DNA of 20,528 bases from positions 1-20,528 of the forward strand of contig CAKSTO010000043.1 of assembly GCA_934501115.1 (NCBI GenBank). The letters run 5' to 3'. Position 1 is the stretch's first letter. Each line of letters opens with the position of its first letter. Of the stretch, positions 6,199 to 13,421 are shown piece after piece. The notes under the pieces were generated by a model, which saw only the letters and a list, made by a program, of their open reading frames with translations, searched no databases and had not been told where the DNA came from. A program made the translations under genes and the position numbers. The stretch is from an uncultured Faecalibacterium sp. Lineage in GTDB: Bacteria > Bacillota > Clostridia > Oscillospirales > Ruminococcaceae.

Positions 6199-6774
6199 AT
6201 GTCTGTTATGGATACTCTTGCCACCCGCCGCACCTACCGCCGTTTCGCACAAAAGGCTGTACCGCAGGATGTGGTGGATGATCTCATTGAGGCCGTGCGC
6301 CTGTCCTCCTGCGGTGCCAACCGTCAGGCCGTTCGGCTTGTGGTGGTGAATAAACCTGAGGATGTGGCCAAGGTGCAGCCGCTGGTCAAGTGGGCGGCCT
6401 ACCTTCCGCCGGAGCAGGGCACGCCCAAGGCCGACGAGCTGCCCACCCTGTATGTAGCTGTGGTGCAGGACGCTTCCATCCCCGGTGACCTTGCCACCGA
6501 CACCGGCATTGCCCTTTCCAACATGACGCTGGCCGCATGGGACAAAGGCGTTGGCAGCTGCATCATGGGTGCCATCAACAAGCCCGCTCTGACCGAGCTG
6601 CTGGGCATCAGGGAGCCGCAGCAGCTGGCTTTTATGGTCGCCTTCGGCTACCCGACCCATAAGGCATACACCGTTCCGCTGACCGCAGAGACCGGCGTGA
6701 AGTATTATCTGGACGGAAATCGGGACTACTGCGTGCCCAAGCGGAGCAAAGAGGAGATCGCAAGATACCTGTAA
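6199..6774 (+). CDS. nitroreductase family protein
   Basis: FMN-dependent NAD(P)H oxidoreductase of the nitroreductase superfamily, cytoplasmic; physiological substrate unknown. I chose ATG at 6199, 9 bases after AAAGGAG; an in-frame TTG at 6193 is too close to that site. The 191 residues begin with the FMN-phosphate binding motif TRRTYRRF (9-16), continue with the LSSCGANRQ segment (35-43) and have the central ALSNMTLAAWDKGVGSCIMG stretch typical of the dimer core. It stands alone: own promoter upstream and a 367-base non-coding stretch downstream. Confidence 0.88.
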   Translation: MSVMDTLATRRTYRRFAQKAVPQDVVDDLIEAVRLSSCGANRQAVRLVVVNKPEDVAKVQPLVKWAAYLPPEQGTPKADELPTLYVAVVQDASIPGDLATDTGIALSNMTLAAWDKGVGSCIMGAINKPALTELLGIREPQQLAFMVAFGYPTHKAYTVPLTAETGVKYYLDGNRDYCVPKRSKEEIARYL

Positions 6775-6896
6775 GACACAACGGTTCAAAGCTGTCTCCG
6801 CTTCGCTCTGACGCTATCAGCGGAAATAATATTTTTATCTTTCACATTTGGAGCGGCCTGCGGCATCCATCGGCAGAGCTTTCCGGTTTTATCTAT

Positions 6897-6945
6897 GCCT
6901 CCTTCAGGAGAACTGCCGAGCATCGCAAGGCCGAAAGGGTTTGCC
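6897..6945 (+). repeat. degenerate copy of the palindromic element
   Basis: CTCC-TTCA-GGAG (about 6899-6910) followed by AACTGCCGA and AAGGCCGAAAGGGTTTGC (about 6928-6945). The last part matches GAGGCTGAGAGGGTTTGC at 2943-2960 in 15 of 18 positions, and CTGCCGA also precedes it there. It lies in the 6775-7141 gene-free stretch; I saw nothing else there apart from the promoter region near its right end. Confidence 0.5.
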
Positions 6946-7017
6946 CATGCATATATACAACACTCCGACGCATTTTTCTGTATAATTGATTGCAATTCGG
7001 TTTCAATTCGTCTTATT

Positions 7018-7053
7018 TTTTGCACAACTATTGACTTTTCATTTTGTACAACT
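7018..7053 (+). promoter_or_regulatory. direct repeat, possible operator of the amino acid importer
   Basis: TTTTGCACAACT (7018-7029) and TTTTGTACAACT (7042-7053) differ at one position and are 24 bases apart, roughly two helical turns. The second copy fills the spacer right up to the -10 box of the importer promoter, a position suited to repression. The regulator is unknown. Confidence 0.4.
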
Positions 7054-7059
7054 TATACT
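7031..7059 (+). promoter_or_regulatory. promoter of the amino acid ABC importer operon
   Basis: TTGACT (7031-7036), 17-base spacer, TATACT (7054-7059). The leader to the start codon is about 75 bases. Confidence 0.8.
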
Positions 7060-7141
7060 AAGTCCGTCCGCTGGATCTTCGATGACTCGCATCGTACCAG
7101 CGGCTGAAAAAATATACAGTACATTTGAGGAGTGTTTGAAT

Positions 7142-7978
7142 ATGAAAAAGATCTCTCGTCGCAGCTTTCTGGCTGCTGCCGGTCTGTCCGTTGCTGCTCT
7201 GGCTCTGACCGCCTGCGGCGGTTCCGCCTCCAGCGTGGCTTCCTCCGTGGCAAGCTCTGCTTCTTCTGAGGCTGCTTCCACCAGCGCTGCCGCTGGCGAG
7301 CTGACCACCGTTGAGGCCGGCAAGCTGACCATGGCTACCAACGCAACCTTCCCTCCGTATGAGATGACCACCGATGCAGGCGAGTTCGAGGGCATCGACA
7401 TTGAGACCGCTCAGGCCATTGCTGACAAGCTGGGTCTGGAGCTGCAGATCGACGACATGGACTTTGACGCTGCTCTGCTGAGCGTGCAGCAGGGTAAGGC
7501 CGATATCGTCATGGCCGGCGTCACCGTCACCGACGAGCGCAAGGCTGTGATGGACTTCTCCGACAGCTATGCTACCGGCATCCAGTCCATCATCGTGCCC
7601 GAAGGCTCCGACATTGCATCTCCCGATGATCTGGCGGGCAAGAAGATCGGCACCCAGCGCGGCACCACCGGTTACATCTACTGCACCGATGATTTCGGCG
7701 AGGACGCTGTGGTGGCTTACGACAGCGGTCTGACCGCTGTGCAGGCCCTGAACAATGGTCAGGTGGACGCCGTGGTCATCGACAACGCTCCCGCCAAGGA
7801 GTATGTGGCTGCCAACCCCGGCCTGAAGGTGCTGGAGACCAGCTACGCCGAGGAGGATTACGCCATCGGCATGGCAAAGGGTTCTTCTCTGGAAGATGCC
7901 GTCAACTCCGCTCTGGAAGAGCTGAAGGCTGACGGCACCCTGCAGTCCATCGTGGACAAGTACATCACCGCTGAATAA
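7142..7978 (+). CDS. polar amino acid ABC transporter substrate-binding lipoprotein
   Basis: Extracytoplasmic binding protein (family 3 of solute-binding proteins) for a polar amino acid or cystine. ATG at 7142 follows GAGGAG by 9 bases; the open frame extends upstream but without a ribosome site. 278 residues: signal with SRRSFL motif, lipobox LTAC (Cys25), Ser/Ala-rich linker to about 57, then the normal family order: MATNATFPPYE, GIDIETAQAIADKLG, MAGVTVTDERKAVMDFSDSY, GTQRGTTGY, VDAVVIDNAPA and a C-terminal KADGTLQSIVDKYI. Unlike MetQ in this window the order is not rearranged. A strong terminator follows before the permease gene, so this subunit is probably made in excess. The exact ligand cannot be read from sequence. 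Confidence 0.92.
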   Translation: MKKISRRSFLAAAGLSVAALALTACGGSASSVASSVASSASSEAASTSAAAGELTTVEAGKLTMATNATFPPYEMTTDAGEFEGIDIETAQAIADKLGLELQIDDMDFDAALLSVQQGKADIVMAGVTVTDERKAVMDFSDSYATGIQSIIVPEGSDIASPDDLAGKKIGTQRGTTGYIYCTDDFGEDAVVAYDSGLTAVQALNNGQVDAVVIDNAPAKEYVAANPGLKVLETSYAEEDYAIGMAKGSSLEDAVNSALEELKADGTLQSIVDKYITAE

Positions 7979-8002
7979 TCAGCTGGCTGATAACGGAACC
8001 AC

Positions 8003-8039
8003 GGGGAGGCAGCCCCAACTGGGGCACCTCCCCTTTTTT
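8003..8039 (+). terminator. internal terminator after the binding-protein gene
   Basis: GGGGAGG (8003-8009) pairs with CCTCCCC (8027-8033), with inner CCCC/GGGG, followed by six T (8034-8039). It lies between the first and second gene of one importer operon; partial read-through would set the subunit ratio. Confidence 0.88.
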
Positions 8040-8047
8040 GGTAAAGT

Positions 8048-8140
8048 GGTTTCGCGTTTGCGAAGCAATGAAAGCCCCAGTGGGGCTTTTAAGCGACAGA
8101 GCGGTCTTGCGCCAGCAAGATGGAGGGGCCCCGCCCCGAC
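8048..8140 (+). repeat. array of four short hairpins before the permease gene
   Basis: In order: TTCGC/GCGAA (8051-8064), AAAGCCCC-AGT-GGGGCTTT (8071-8089), CTTGC-GCCA-GCAAG (8106-8119) and GGGGC/GCCCC (8125-8137). No gene is evident, although a frame stays open through it. The dense tandem of perfect hairpins suggests a dispersed intergenic element of a different family from those at 1000 and 2796. Confidence 0.45.
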
Positions 8141-8181
8141 AAGCTCCAAAATTCTAACAAAACAGGAAAGTGAGGATGCGA

Positions 8182-8946
8182 ATGGCTGCTCAATACGAAC
8201 TGCTCAAAGAGCTGCTCAACAGCGGCACCACGCTCAATTTCGGGCAGGAATTCTTTTTCAAGTTTTATCAGGCGTTCATCCTGAAGGATCGCTGGATGCA
8301 GTACATCGGCGGCGTGGGCACCACCCTGCTGGTCACCGCTCTTGCACTGGCGCTGGGCATCGTACTGGGCAGTGTGGTCGCTCTGGTGCGCGTGGCTCAC
8401 GACCAGCAGCGCCCCGGCCGCAGGCACCCGGTGCTGGGCTTCTTCAATATCATCTGCGAGATCTACACCACCATCATCCGCGGCACGCCTATGATGGTGC
8501 AGCTGCTCATCATGAGCATGGTCATCTTTGCCAACAGCCGCAACTTTACCATGGTGGGTGCGCTGGCGCTGGGCATCAACTCCGGCGCTTATGTATCGGA
8601 GATCATCCGCGGCGGCCTGATGGCCGTTGACCCCGGCCAGATGGAGGCCGGGCGCAGCCTCGGTCTGAACTACATGACCACCATGGTGGTCATCATCATC
8701 CCGCAGGCCATCCGCGCTGTGCTGCCTGCACTGGGCAACGAGTTCATCATCCTGCTGAAGGACACCTCCCTGATCACCACCATCGGCGGCAAGGAGCTGC
8801 TGTACGCTGCACAGGGCATCATGAACCGCACCTACGAGGCCATGTTCCCGCTGCTGGGCGTTGCACTGATCTACCTTGTGCTGGTCATGCTGTTCACCCG
8901 TCTGCTGGCAAAGTTTGAGAGGAGGCTTGCTCAAAGTGACCGATAA
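8182..8946 (+). CDS. polar amino acid ABC transporter permease
   Basis: Membrane subunit of the importer whose binding protein is at 7142. About 254 residues with five hydrophobic segments; the HisM/GlnP-type signature is present, with IIRGTPMMVQLL before the EAA loop EAGRSLGLNYMTTMVVIIIPQA. The start is uncertain: ATG at 8182 follows GAGG by 6 bases, while ATG at 8176 and GTG at 8170 are in the same frame. The C-terminus overlaps the ATPase start by 11 bases. Confidence 0.9.
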   Translation: MAAQYELLKELLNSGTTLNFGQEFFFKFYQAFILKDRWMQYIGGVGTTLLVTALALALGIVLGSVVALVRVAHDQQRPGRRHPVLGFFNIICEIYTTIIRGTPMMVQLLIMSMVIFANSRNFTMVGALALGINSGAYVSEIIRGGLMAVDPGQMEAGRSLGLNYMTTMVVIIIPQAIRAVLPALGNEFIILLKDTSLITTIGGKELLYAAQGIMNRTYEAMFPLLGVALIYLVLVMLFTRLLAKFERRLAQSDR

Positions 8947-9700
8947 GATTCTGGAAGTCCGCGGCCTGAAAAAGACCTACGGCGGCGAAAAAAAGCCGGG
9001 CGCAAAGCAGCCCACCCCCACGCTGGACGTGCTGAAGGGCATTGACATCGACATCTACCGCGGCGACGTGGTCTGCCTGATCGGCCCCTCCGGCTGCGGC
9101 AAATCCACCTTTTTGCGCTGCCTGAACCGGCTGGAGATCCCCACTTCCGGCTCCATCAAGTTTGAGGGCACCGAGGTGGACGAAGCCCACATCGACGCCG
9201 TGCGCCAGAAAATGGGCATGGTGTTCCAGCACTTCAACCTCTTCCCCCACCTGACCGTGAAAAAGAATCTGGAGCTGGCTCCCACTCTGCTCAAGCTCAA
9301 GGATAAGCAGGCCATTTCTGACAAGGCCGACGAGCTGCTGGCTCGCGTGGGTCTGTCGGACAAGGCTGACGCCTACCCAAAAAGCCTTTCCGGCGGCCAG
9401 CAGCAGCGCATAGCCATTGCCCGCGCACTGGCTATGGATCCGGATGTGATCCTGTTTGATGAGCCCACCAGCGCTCTTGACCCCGAAATGGTCGGCGAAG
9501 TTTTGGAGCTGATGAAAGAGCTGGCACACACCGGCATCACGATGCTGGTGGTCACCCACGAGATGGGCTTTGCCCGCGAGGTGTCCAACCGCGTCATCTT
9601 CATCGATGACGGTCAGATTCAGGAGGACGAGCCTCCGCAGGAGCTGTTCAGCAATCCCAAGCACCCCAGACTGAAAGCATTCCTGTCCAAGATGCTGTAA
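8936..9700 (+). CDS. polar amino acid ABC transporter ATP-binding protein
   Basis: Cytoplasmic ATPase of the same importer. Start GTG (8936-8938) is placed 10 bases after AGGAGG (8920-8925), inside the end of the permease gene. 254 residues: Walker A GPSGCGKST (50-58), signature LSGGQQQR (151-158), Walker B VILFDEPTSALD (171-182), switch His in VVTHEM (about 208). A short insertion GGEKKPGAKQPTPT precedes the first strand after the N-terminal KKTY. It lacks the C-terminal NIL domain seen in MetN, consistent with the HisP/GlnQ group. A strong terminator follows. Confidence 0.94.
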   Translation: MTDKILEVRGLKKTYGGEKKPGAKQPTPTLDVLKGIDIDIYRGDVVCLIGPSGCGKSTFLRCLNRLEIPTSGSIKFEGTEVDEAHIDAVRQKMGMVFQHFNLFPHLTVKKNLELAPTLLKLKDKQAISDKADELLARVGLSDKADAYPKSLSGGQQQRIAIARALAMDPDVILFDEPTSALDPEMVGEVLELMKELAHTGITMLVVTHEMGFAREVSNRVIFIDDGQIQEDEPPQELFSNPKHPRLKAFLSKML

Positions 9701-9716
9701 AAAAGCTGCATAAATG

Positions 9717-9752
9717 AGCAAACCCGGCAGACCGTAGTCTGCCGGGTTTGCT
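9717..9752. terminator. bidirectional terminator between convergent genes
   Basis: A 16-pair perfect stem (9717-9732 / 9737-9752) with loop CGTA separates the ATPase gene (plus) from pnp (minus). T-rich but not long U-runs follow on either side. Confidence 0.85.
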
Positions 9753-9778
9753 GTTTACCGGGACATTTTTACCGTTTT

Positions 9779-11920
9779 TTACTGCTGCTGTGCAGCCTTC
9801 TTGGCCTCCAGAGCCAGAATCGCATCGCGGCGGCTCAGGTTAATGCGGCCCTGCTGGTCGATGTCGGTCACCTTGACCACGATGGCATCGCCCACAGCGA
9901 CCACATCCTCCACACGCTCCACGCGGGTGGTGTCCAGCTTGGAGATGTGCACCAGACCTTCCTTGCCCGGGGCGATCTCCACGAAGGCACCAAAGTTCAT
10001 CAGGCGGGTAACTTTGCCCTTGTAGATGGCACCGATCTCCGGATCCTCCACGATCGTCTTAATGGTAAAGATGGCGCGCTTTGCGTCCTCCTGATCCACA
10101 GCGGAGACGAACACATGGCCGTCCTCCTGCACATCGATCTTGCAGTTGCAGGTGGCGCAGATGTCCTGAATGACCTTGCCGCCCTTGCCGATGACGTCCT
10201 TGATCTTATCGGTGGGGATCATCATGCTGAACATCTTGGGTGCGTAGCGGCTCAGCTCGTGGCGGGGCTCTGCGATCACCGGCTTGATGATCTCGTCCAG
10301 AATATACAGGCGGCCCTTGCGGCACTTCTCGAAGGCCTCGGCAATGATGTCGTAGGTCAGGCCGTCGATCTTGATGTCCATCTGGATGGCAGTGATGCCC
10401 TTGCGGGTGCCGCCCACCTTGAAGTCCATATCGCCGTGGAAATCCTCCACGCCCTGAATGTCCAGCATGGTCATCCAGCGGTCGCCCTCGGTGATCAGGC
10501 CGCAGGAGATGCCGGCAACGGGTGCCTTGATGGGCACGCCTGCGTCCATCAGTGCCAGCGTAGAGCCGCAGATGGATGCCTGCGAGGTGGAGCCGTTGGA
10601 AGAGAGCACCTCAGACACACAGCGGATGGTGTAGGGGAACTCCTCCAGAGAGGGCAGCACCGGCACCAGAGCACGCTCTGCCAGTGCACCGTGGCCGATC
10701 TCGCGGCGGCCGGGGCTGCGCGGTGCGCGTGCCTCGCCCACAGAGTACGGCGGGAAGTTGTAGTGATGGATATAGCGCTTGGTCTGCTCGTCGGTCAGGT
10801 CATCCATCAGCTGGTTGTCCTTGGTGCCGCCCAGAGTGCAGGTGGTCAGCACCTGCGTCTGGCCGCGGGTGAACATGCCGGAACCGTGCACGCGGGGCAG
10901 GATGCCTACCTCGGCAGCCAGCGGGCGGATCTCGTTGATGCCGCGGCCGTCCACGCGCTTGCCTTCGTCCAGCAGCCAGCGGCGCACCACGAACTTCTGC
11001 ATCTTATAGCTGACCAGATCCAGATCGGCAGCCGTCAGATCAGGATACTCCTCGGCGATGCGATCCATGATGGGCAGCAGGGCGGCGTCACGCACGTTCT
11101 TGTCGTCAGTATCCATCGCCGCCTTGAAGTCGTCCAGGTATTTGTTCTGGATGGCATGGAACACGTCCATATCCAACCCAACGACCTGAAAATCGATCTT
11201 CGGTTTGCCGCGCTCAGCAACGATCTTGTTGATGAACTCGATGGTCTTTTTGATCTCCACGTGAGCGGCCTTGATGGCGTTCAGCATGGTATCCTCGTCC
11301 ACCTCGTTGGCACCGGCTTCGATCATCACGATCTTGTCCATGGTGGCAGCAACGGTCAGAGCCAGATCGCTCACCTTGCGCTGCTCCTGCGTGGGGTTCA
11401 GCACGATCTCACCGTCTACCAGACCCACCTGTACGCCGCCGATGGGGCCGTTCCATGGGATATCGGACACGGCGGTCACCAGAGAAGCGCCGATCATGCC
11501 GGCGATCTCAGGGCTGTAGTCGGGGTCAAGGCTCATGACGGTCATGGTGATGCACACGTCGTTGCGCATCTCCTTGGGGAACAGCGGGCGCATGGGGCGG
11601 TCCACCACGCGGCTGGTCAGGATGGCGCGCTCACCGGGGCGGCCCTCACGGCGCATAAAGCTGCCGGGGATGCGGCCTGCGGCGTAGAGCTTTTCCTCAT
11701 ACTCCACGTTCAGGGGGAAGAAATCCACGCCCTCGCGGGGCTTGGGGCTCATGACGACGTTGCACATCACGCAGGTCTCGCCGTAGCGGATCAGTGCGCT
11801 GGCGTTGGACAGGCCGCACATCTTGCCCATCTCGACCTTGAACGGGCGGCCGGCCAGCATGGTTTCGTAGACCTTGTAGTTTTCAAAGGTCTCTTTGCGG
11901 GAACCAAATTCAATTGCCAT
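9779..11920 (-). CDS. pnp: polyribonucleotide nucleotidyltransferase (PNPase)
   Basis: Phosphorolytic 3'-5' exoribonuclease, a trimer that degrades mRNA. ATG (11918-11920) follows AAGGAGG. 713 residues, normal length, with the full domain order: first RNase PH domain (GRIPGSFMRREGRPGE... region), helical middle, second catalytic RNase PH domain (SPGRREIGHGALAERAL and SNGSTSQASICGSTLAL), KH domain with GKGG (IPTDKIKDVIGKGGKVIQ), and S1 domain (IYKGKVTRLMNFGAFVEIAPGKEGLVHIS). It lies downstream of rpsO, the conserved rpsO-pnp order. A terminator separates the two, so pnp may depend on read-through and a weak own promoter. Confidence 0.97.
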   Translation of the reverse strand: MAIEFGSRKETFENYKVYETMLAGRPFKVEMGKMCGLSNASALIRYGETCVMCNVVMSPKPREGVDFFPLNVEYEEKLYAAGRIPGSFMRREGRPGERAILTSRVVDRPMRPLFPKEMRNDVCITMTVMSLDPDYSPEIAGMIGASLVTAVSDIPWNGPIGGVQVGLVDGEIVLNPTQEQRKVSDLALTVAATMDKIVMIEAGANEVDEDTMLNAIKAAHVEIKKTIEFINKIVAERGKPKIDFQVVGLDMDVFHAIQNKYLDDFKAAMDTDDKNVRDAALLPIMDRIAEEYPDLTAADLDLVSYKMQKFVVRRWLLDEGKRVDGRGINEIRPLAAEVGILPRVHGSGMFTRGQTQVLTTCTLGGTKDNQLMDDLTDEQTKRYIHHYNFPPYSVGEARAPRSPGRREIGHGALAERALVPVLPSLEEFPYTIRCVSEVLSSNGSTSQASICGSTLALMDAGVPIKAPVAGISCGLITEGDRWMTMLDIQGVEDFHGDMDFKVGGTRKGITAIQMDIKIDGLTYDIIAEAFEKCRKGRLYILDEIIKPVIAEPRHELSRYAPKMFSMMIPTDKIKDVIGKGGKVIQDICATCNCKIDVQEDGHVFVSAVDQEDAKRAIFTIKTIVEDPEIGAIYKGKVTRLMNFGAFVEIAPGKEGLVHISKLDTTRVERVEDVVAVGDAIVVKVTDIDQQGRINLSRRDAILALEAKKAAQQQ

Positions 11921-11932
11921 TGTTTTGCCTCC

Positions 11933-11983
11933 TTGGATCTTTATTTTTTCTATCCAAAAAGCGGTGGCACGCGCATCATAGCA
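11933..11983 (-). promoter_or_regulatory. possible pnp promoter and leader hairpin
   Basis: On the minus strand an extended -10 TGC-TATGAT (11975-11983) lacks a good -35 box. Downstream, TTGGAT and ATCCAA (11952-11957 / 11933-11938) form a hairpin that ends directly at the AGGAGG site of pnp, so it could affect translation. The rest of the 183-base rpsO-pnp gap shows only the rpsO terminator. Confidence 0.4.
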
Positions 11984-12063
11984 ATAAATCCAGCGCCCGT
12001 ACTTTCTGCACAGGCGTTCGATTTACTGCTGCAATACGCAGCCGCTGCCATTTGTACAAAAGC

Positions 12064-12092
12064 AAAAGGCAGGCACCTTTGCGGTACCTGCC
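12064..12092 (-). terminator. intrinsic terminator after rpsO
   Basis: On the minus strand GGCAGGTACC pairs with GGTGCCTGCC (12083-12092 / 12068-12077, one U-G pair), followed by TTTTGCTTTTG. It begins 11 bases after the rpsO stop codon. Confidence 0.85.
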
Positions 12093-12103
12093 CTCTGTTA
12101 AAA

Positions 12104-12358
12104 TTACTTACGCAGACCCAGAGTTGCGATCAGAGCACGGTAACGCTCGATGTCCTTCTTCTGGAGATAAGCCAGCAGATTGCGGCGGCGGCCAACCATC
12201 TTCATCAGGCCGCGGCGGCTGTGGTGATCGTTCGGGTTCTTCTTCAGGTGCTCGTTCAGCTCATTGATGTGAGCGGTCAGCAGAGCGACCTGAACTTCGG
12301 GGGAGCCAGTGTCCTTCTCGGTCAGAGCGACTTTGGCCATAACTTCCTGCTTGTTCAT
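12104..12358 (-). CDS. rpsO: 30S ribosomal protein S15
   Basis: Small-subunit protein that binds 16S rRNA early in assembly. 84 residues with the family core DTGSPEVQVALLT, INELNEHLK, DHHSRRGLMKMVGRRRNLLAYL and the ending LGLRK. The N-terminus is about 5 residues shorter than the usual 88-89. The ATG follows AAAGAGG with long spacing. It is followed by a terminator and pnp. Confidence 0.97.
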   Translation of the reverse strand: MNKQEVMAKVALTEKDTGSPEVQVALLTAHINELNEHLKKNPNDHHSRRGLMKMVGRRRNLLAYLQKKDIERYRALIATLGLRK

Positions 12359-12465
12359 AGTAGTATACCTCTTTATAAAATTTTATGTGCCAATGGAACA
12401 GCGGCGGGAAACGGCACTCCCAAAAAGCGGGCATACTCCCAGCCCCGTACCACGGTAACAGATAC

Positions 12466-12494
12466 AGTATAGCAGAACGCCGGGCAAAAAGCAA
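12466..12494 (-). promoter_or_regulatory. promoter and leader of rpsO
   Basis: On the minus strand TTGCTT (12489-12494), 17-base spacer, TATACT (12466-12471). The transcript has a leader of about 100 bases (12359-12459), GC-rich in its first half, a place where S15 is known to autoregulate in other bacteria. The -35 box lies in a hairpin (GGGCAAAA/TTTTGCCC, 12482-12489 / 12501-12508) that follows the stop of the upstream protease gene. Confidence 0.75.
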
Positions 12495-12515
12495 GGATTA
12501 TTTTGCCCACCTTCT

Positions 12516-13355
12516 TTATTTTTTGACCACGCCGCCCCAGTACAGCTGCACCTCCTGCAGCTTCTTTTTGCGCAGCAGAAACGCCATGGGGATCAGGTAC
12601 AGCACGACCGAGAACAGCATAGATGCATCATAGCCGCTCACGCTCTCGGCCATCGTCACGGTACCGTACAGCCCGCCGATGATCATGGAAGAAATGTCCA
12701 TCATCCCGTGCAGGAATACGGTGACCCAGATGTTGCCGGTGCGGAAGTAGATGGCAGCAAACAGCGTCCCCAGCGCCCCCGCGAACAGGCACTGCATCAG
12801 CACACCGAAGGGTTCCGACCCCAGAAGGTTCGTCAGATGCCCTGCGCCGAACAGCACGCCGGACAGGACGCATGCCTTCCAGATTCCTGCGCGGCTCAGG
12901 CCGTAGTGCTCCAGCAGCGTCTCCGCCACCACACCGCGGAAGATGAACTCCTCAGCCACGCCCACCAGCATCATGCTGAGCAGAAAGGTCAGGATGCGCG
13001 GCAGGGGCAGCAGCGGGGTATCATCCGGCTGCCGGAACGCCATCGTGCCGAAAAAGCTGTAGCCGATGAGCACCAGCGGGTACATCCCCACCAGAAGGCC
13101 GTTGAAGAAACCGCTTCCCCGCCGACGCAGCAGACCTGCACGGCCGGTGCGCTTCAAAATCCACACCGTCACCAGCACGCCCACCAGCTCCTGCAGGGCG
13201 CTGTATAGATAAGGATCCAACGAAGAGAAATCTGCACCCGCAAACGCCAGTACGAGTGAAAAGACGAAGTCTGTCAGAAACAGAGTCCCCAGAAACAGGA
13301 TCTCTGCCAGAATGCAGAACAGGATCGGGTGCGCAGTGCGCAGACGTTTGAGCAT
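12516..13355 (-). CDS. CPBP family intramembrane metalloprotease
   Basis: Polytopic membrane protein of the CPBP (CAAX protease and bacteriocin-processing, Abi) family. 279 residues, about eight hydrophobic segments. The family's catalytic motifs are all present: EEFIFR (135-140), FGAGH with His173, and HGMMD (His216, Asp220). ATG follows GGGAGG. The family includes prenyl-protein proteases and immunity proteins; the substrate here is unknown and no bacteriocin gene is near. It lies between pyrB and rpsO with its own extended -10 promoter. Confidence 0.88.
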   Translation of the reverse strand: MLKRLRTAHPILFCILAEILFLGTLFLTDFVFSLVLAFAGADFSSLDPYLYSALQELVGVLVTVWILKRTGRAGLLRRRGSGFFNGLLVGMYPLVLIGYSFFGTMAFRQPDDTPLLPLPRILTFLLSMMLVGVAEEFIFRGVVAETLLEHYGLSRAGIWKACVLSGVLFGAGHLTNLLGSEPFGVLMQCLFAGALGTLFAAIYFRTGNIWVTVFLHGMMDISSMIIGGLYGTVTMAESVSGYDASMLFSVVLYLIPMAFLLRKKKLQEVQLYWGGVVKK

Positions 13356-13393
13356 AATAGACCTCCCAGAATGTGATCAGGTCTATTGTAGCA
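13356..13393 (-). promoter_or_regulatory. promoter with inverted repeat before the CPBP protease gene
   Basis: On the minus strand an extended -10 TGC-TACAAT (13385-13393). AATAGACCT (13356-13364) and AGGTCTATT (13379-13387) are a perfect 9-base inverted repeat, one arm overlapping the -10 box and the other the ribosome binding site. Transcription would start within it, so a repressor site on DNA is more likely than an RNA hairpin. Confidence 0.5.
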
Positions 13394-13421
13394 TACTTTT
13401 GCCGAAAGCGATAGTAGCAGC

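Noticed and set aside
7142..7978. Possible circular permutation of the second binding protein
   Set aside because: Checked after MetQ; its motifs follow the normal family 3 order.
8046..8630. Plus-strand open frame starting in the hairpin array
   Set aside because: It is out of frame with the permease gene and composed of Arg/His/Pro-rich shadow sequence.
9947..12472. Long plus-strand open frame of 841 codons opposite pnp and rpsO
   Set aside because: It is antisense to two certain genes, has His/Gln/Ala/Leu-rich nonsense composition and no ribosome site; a GC-rich shadow frame.
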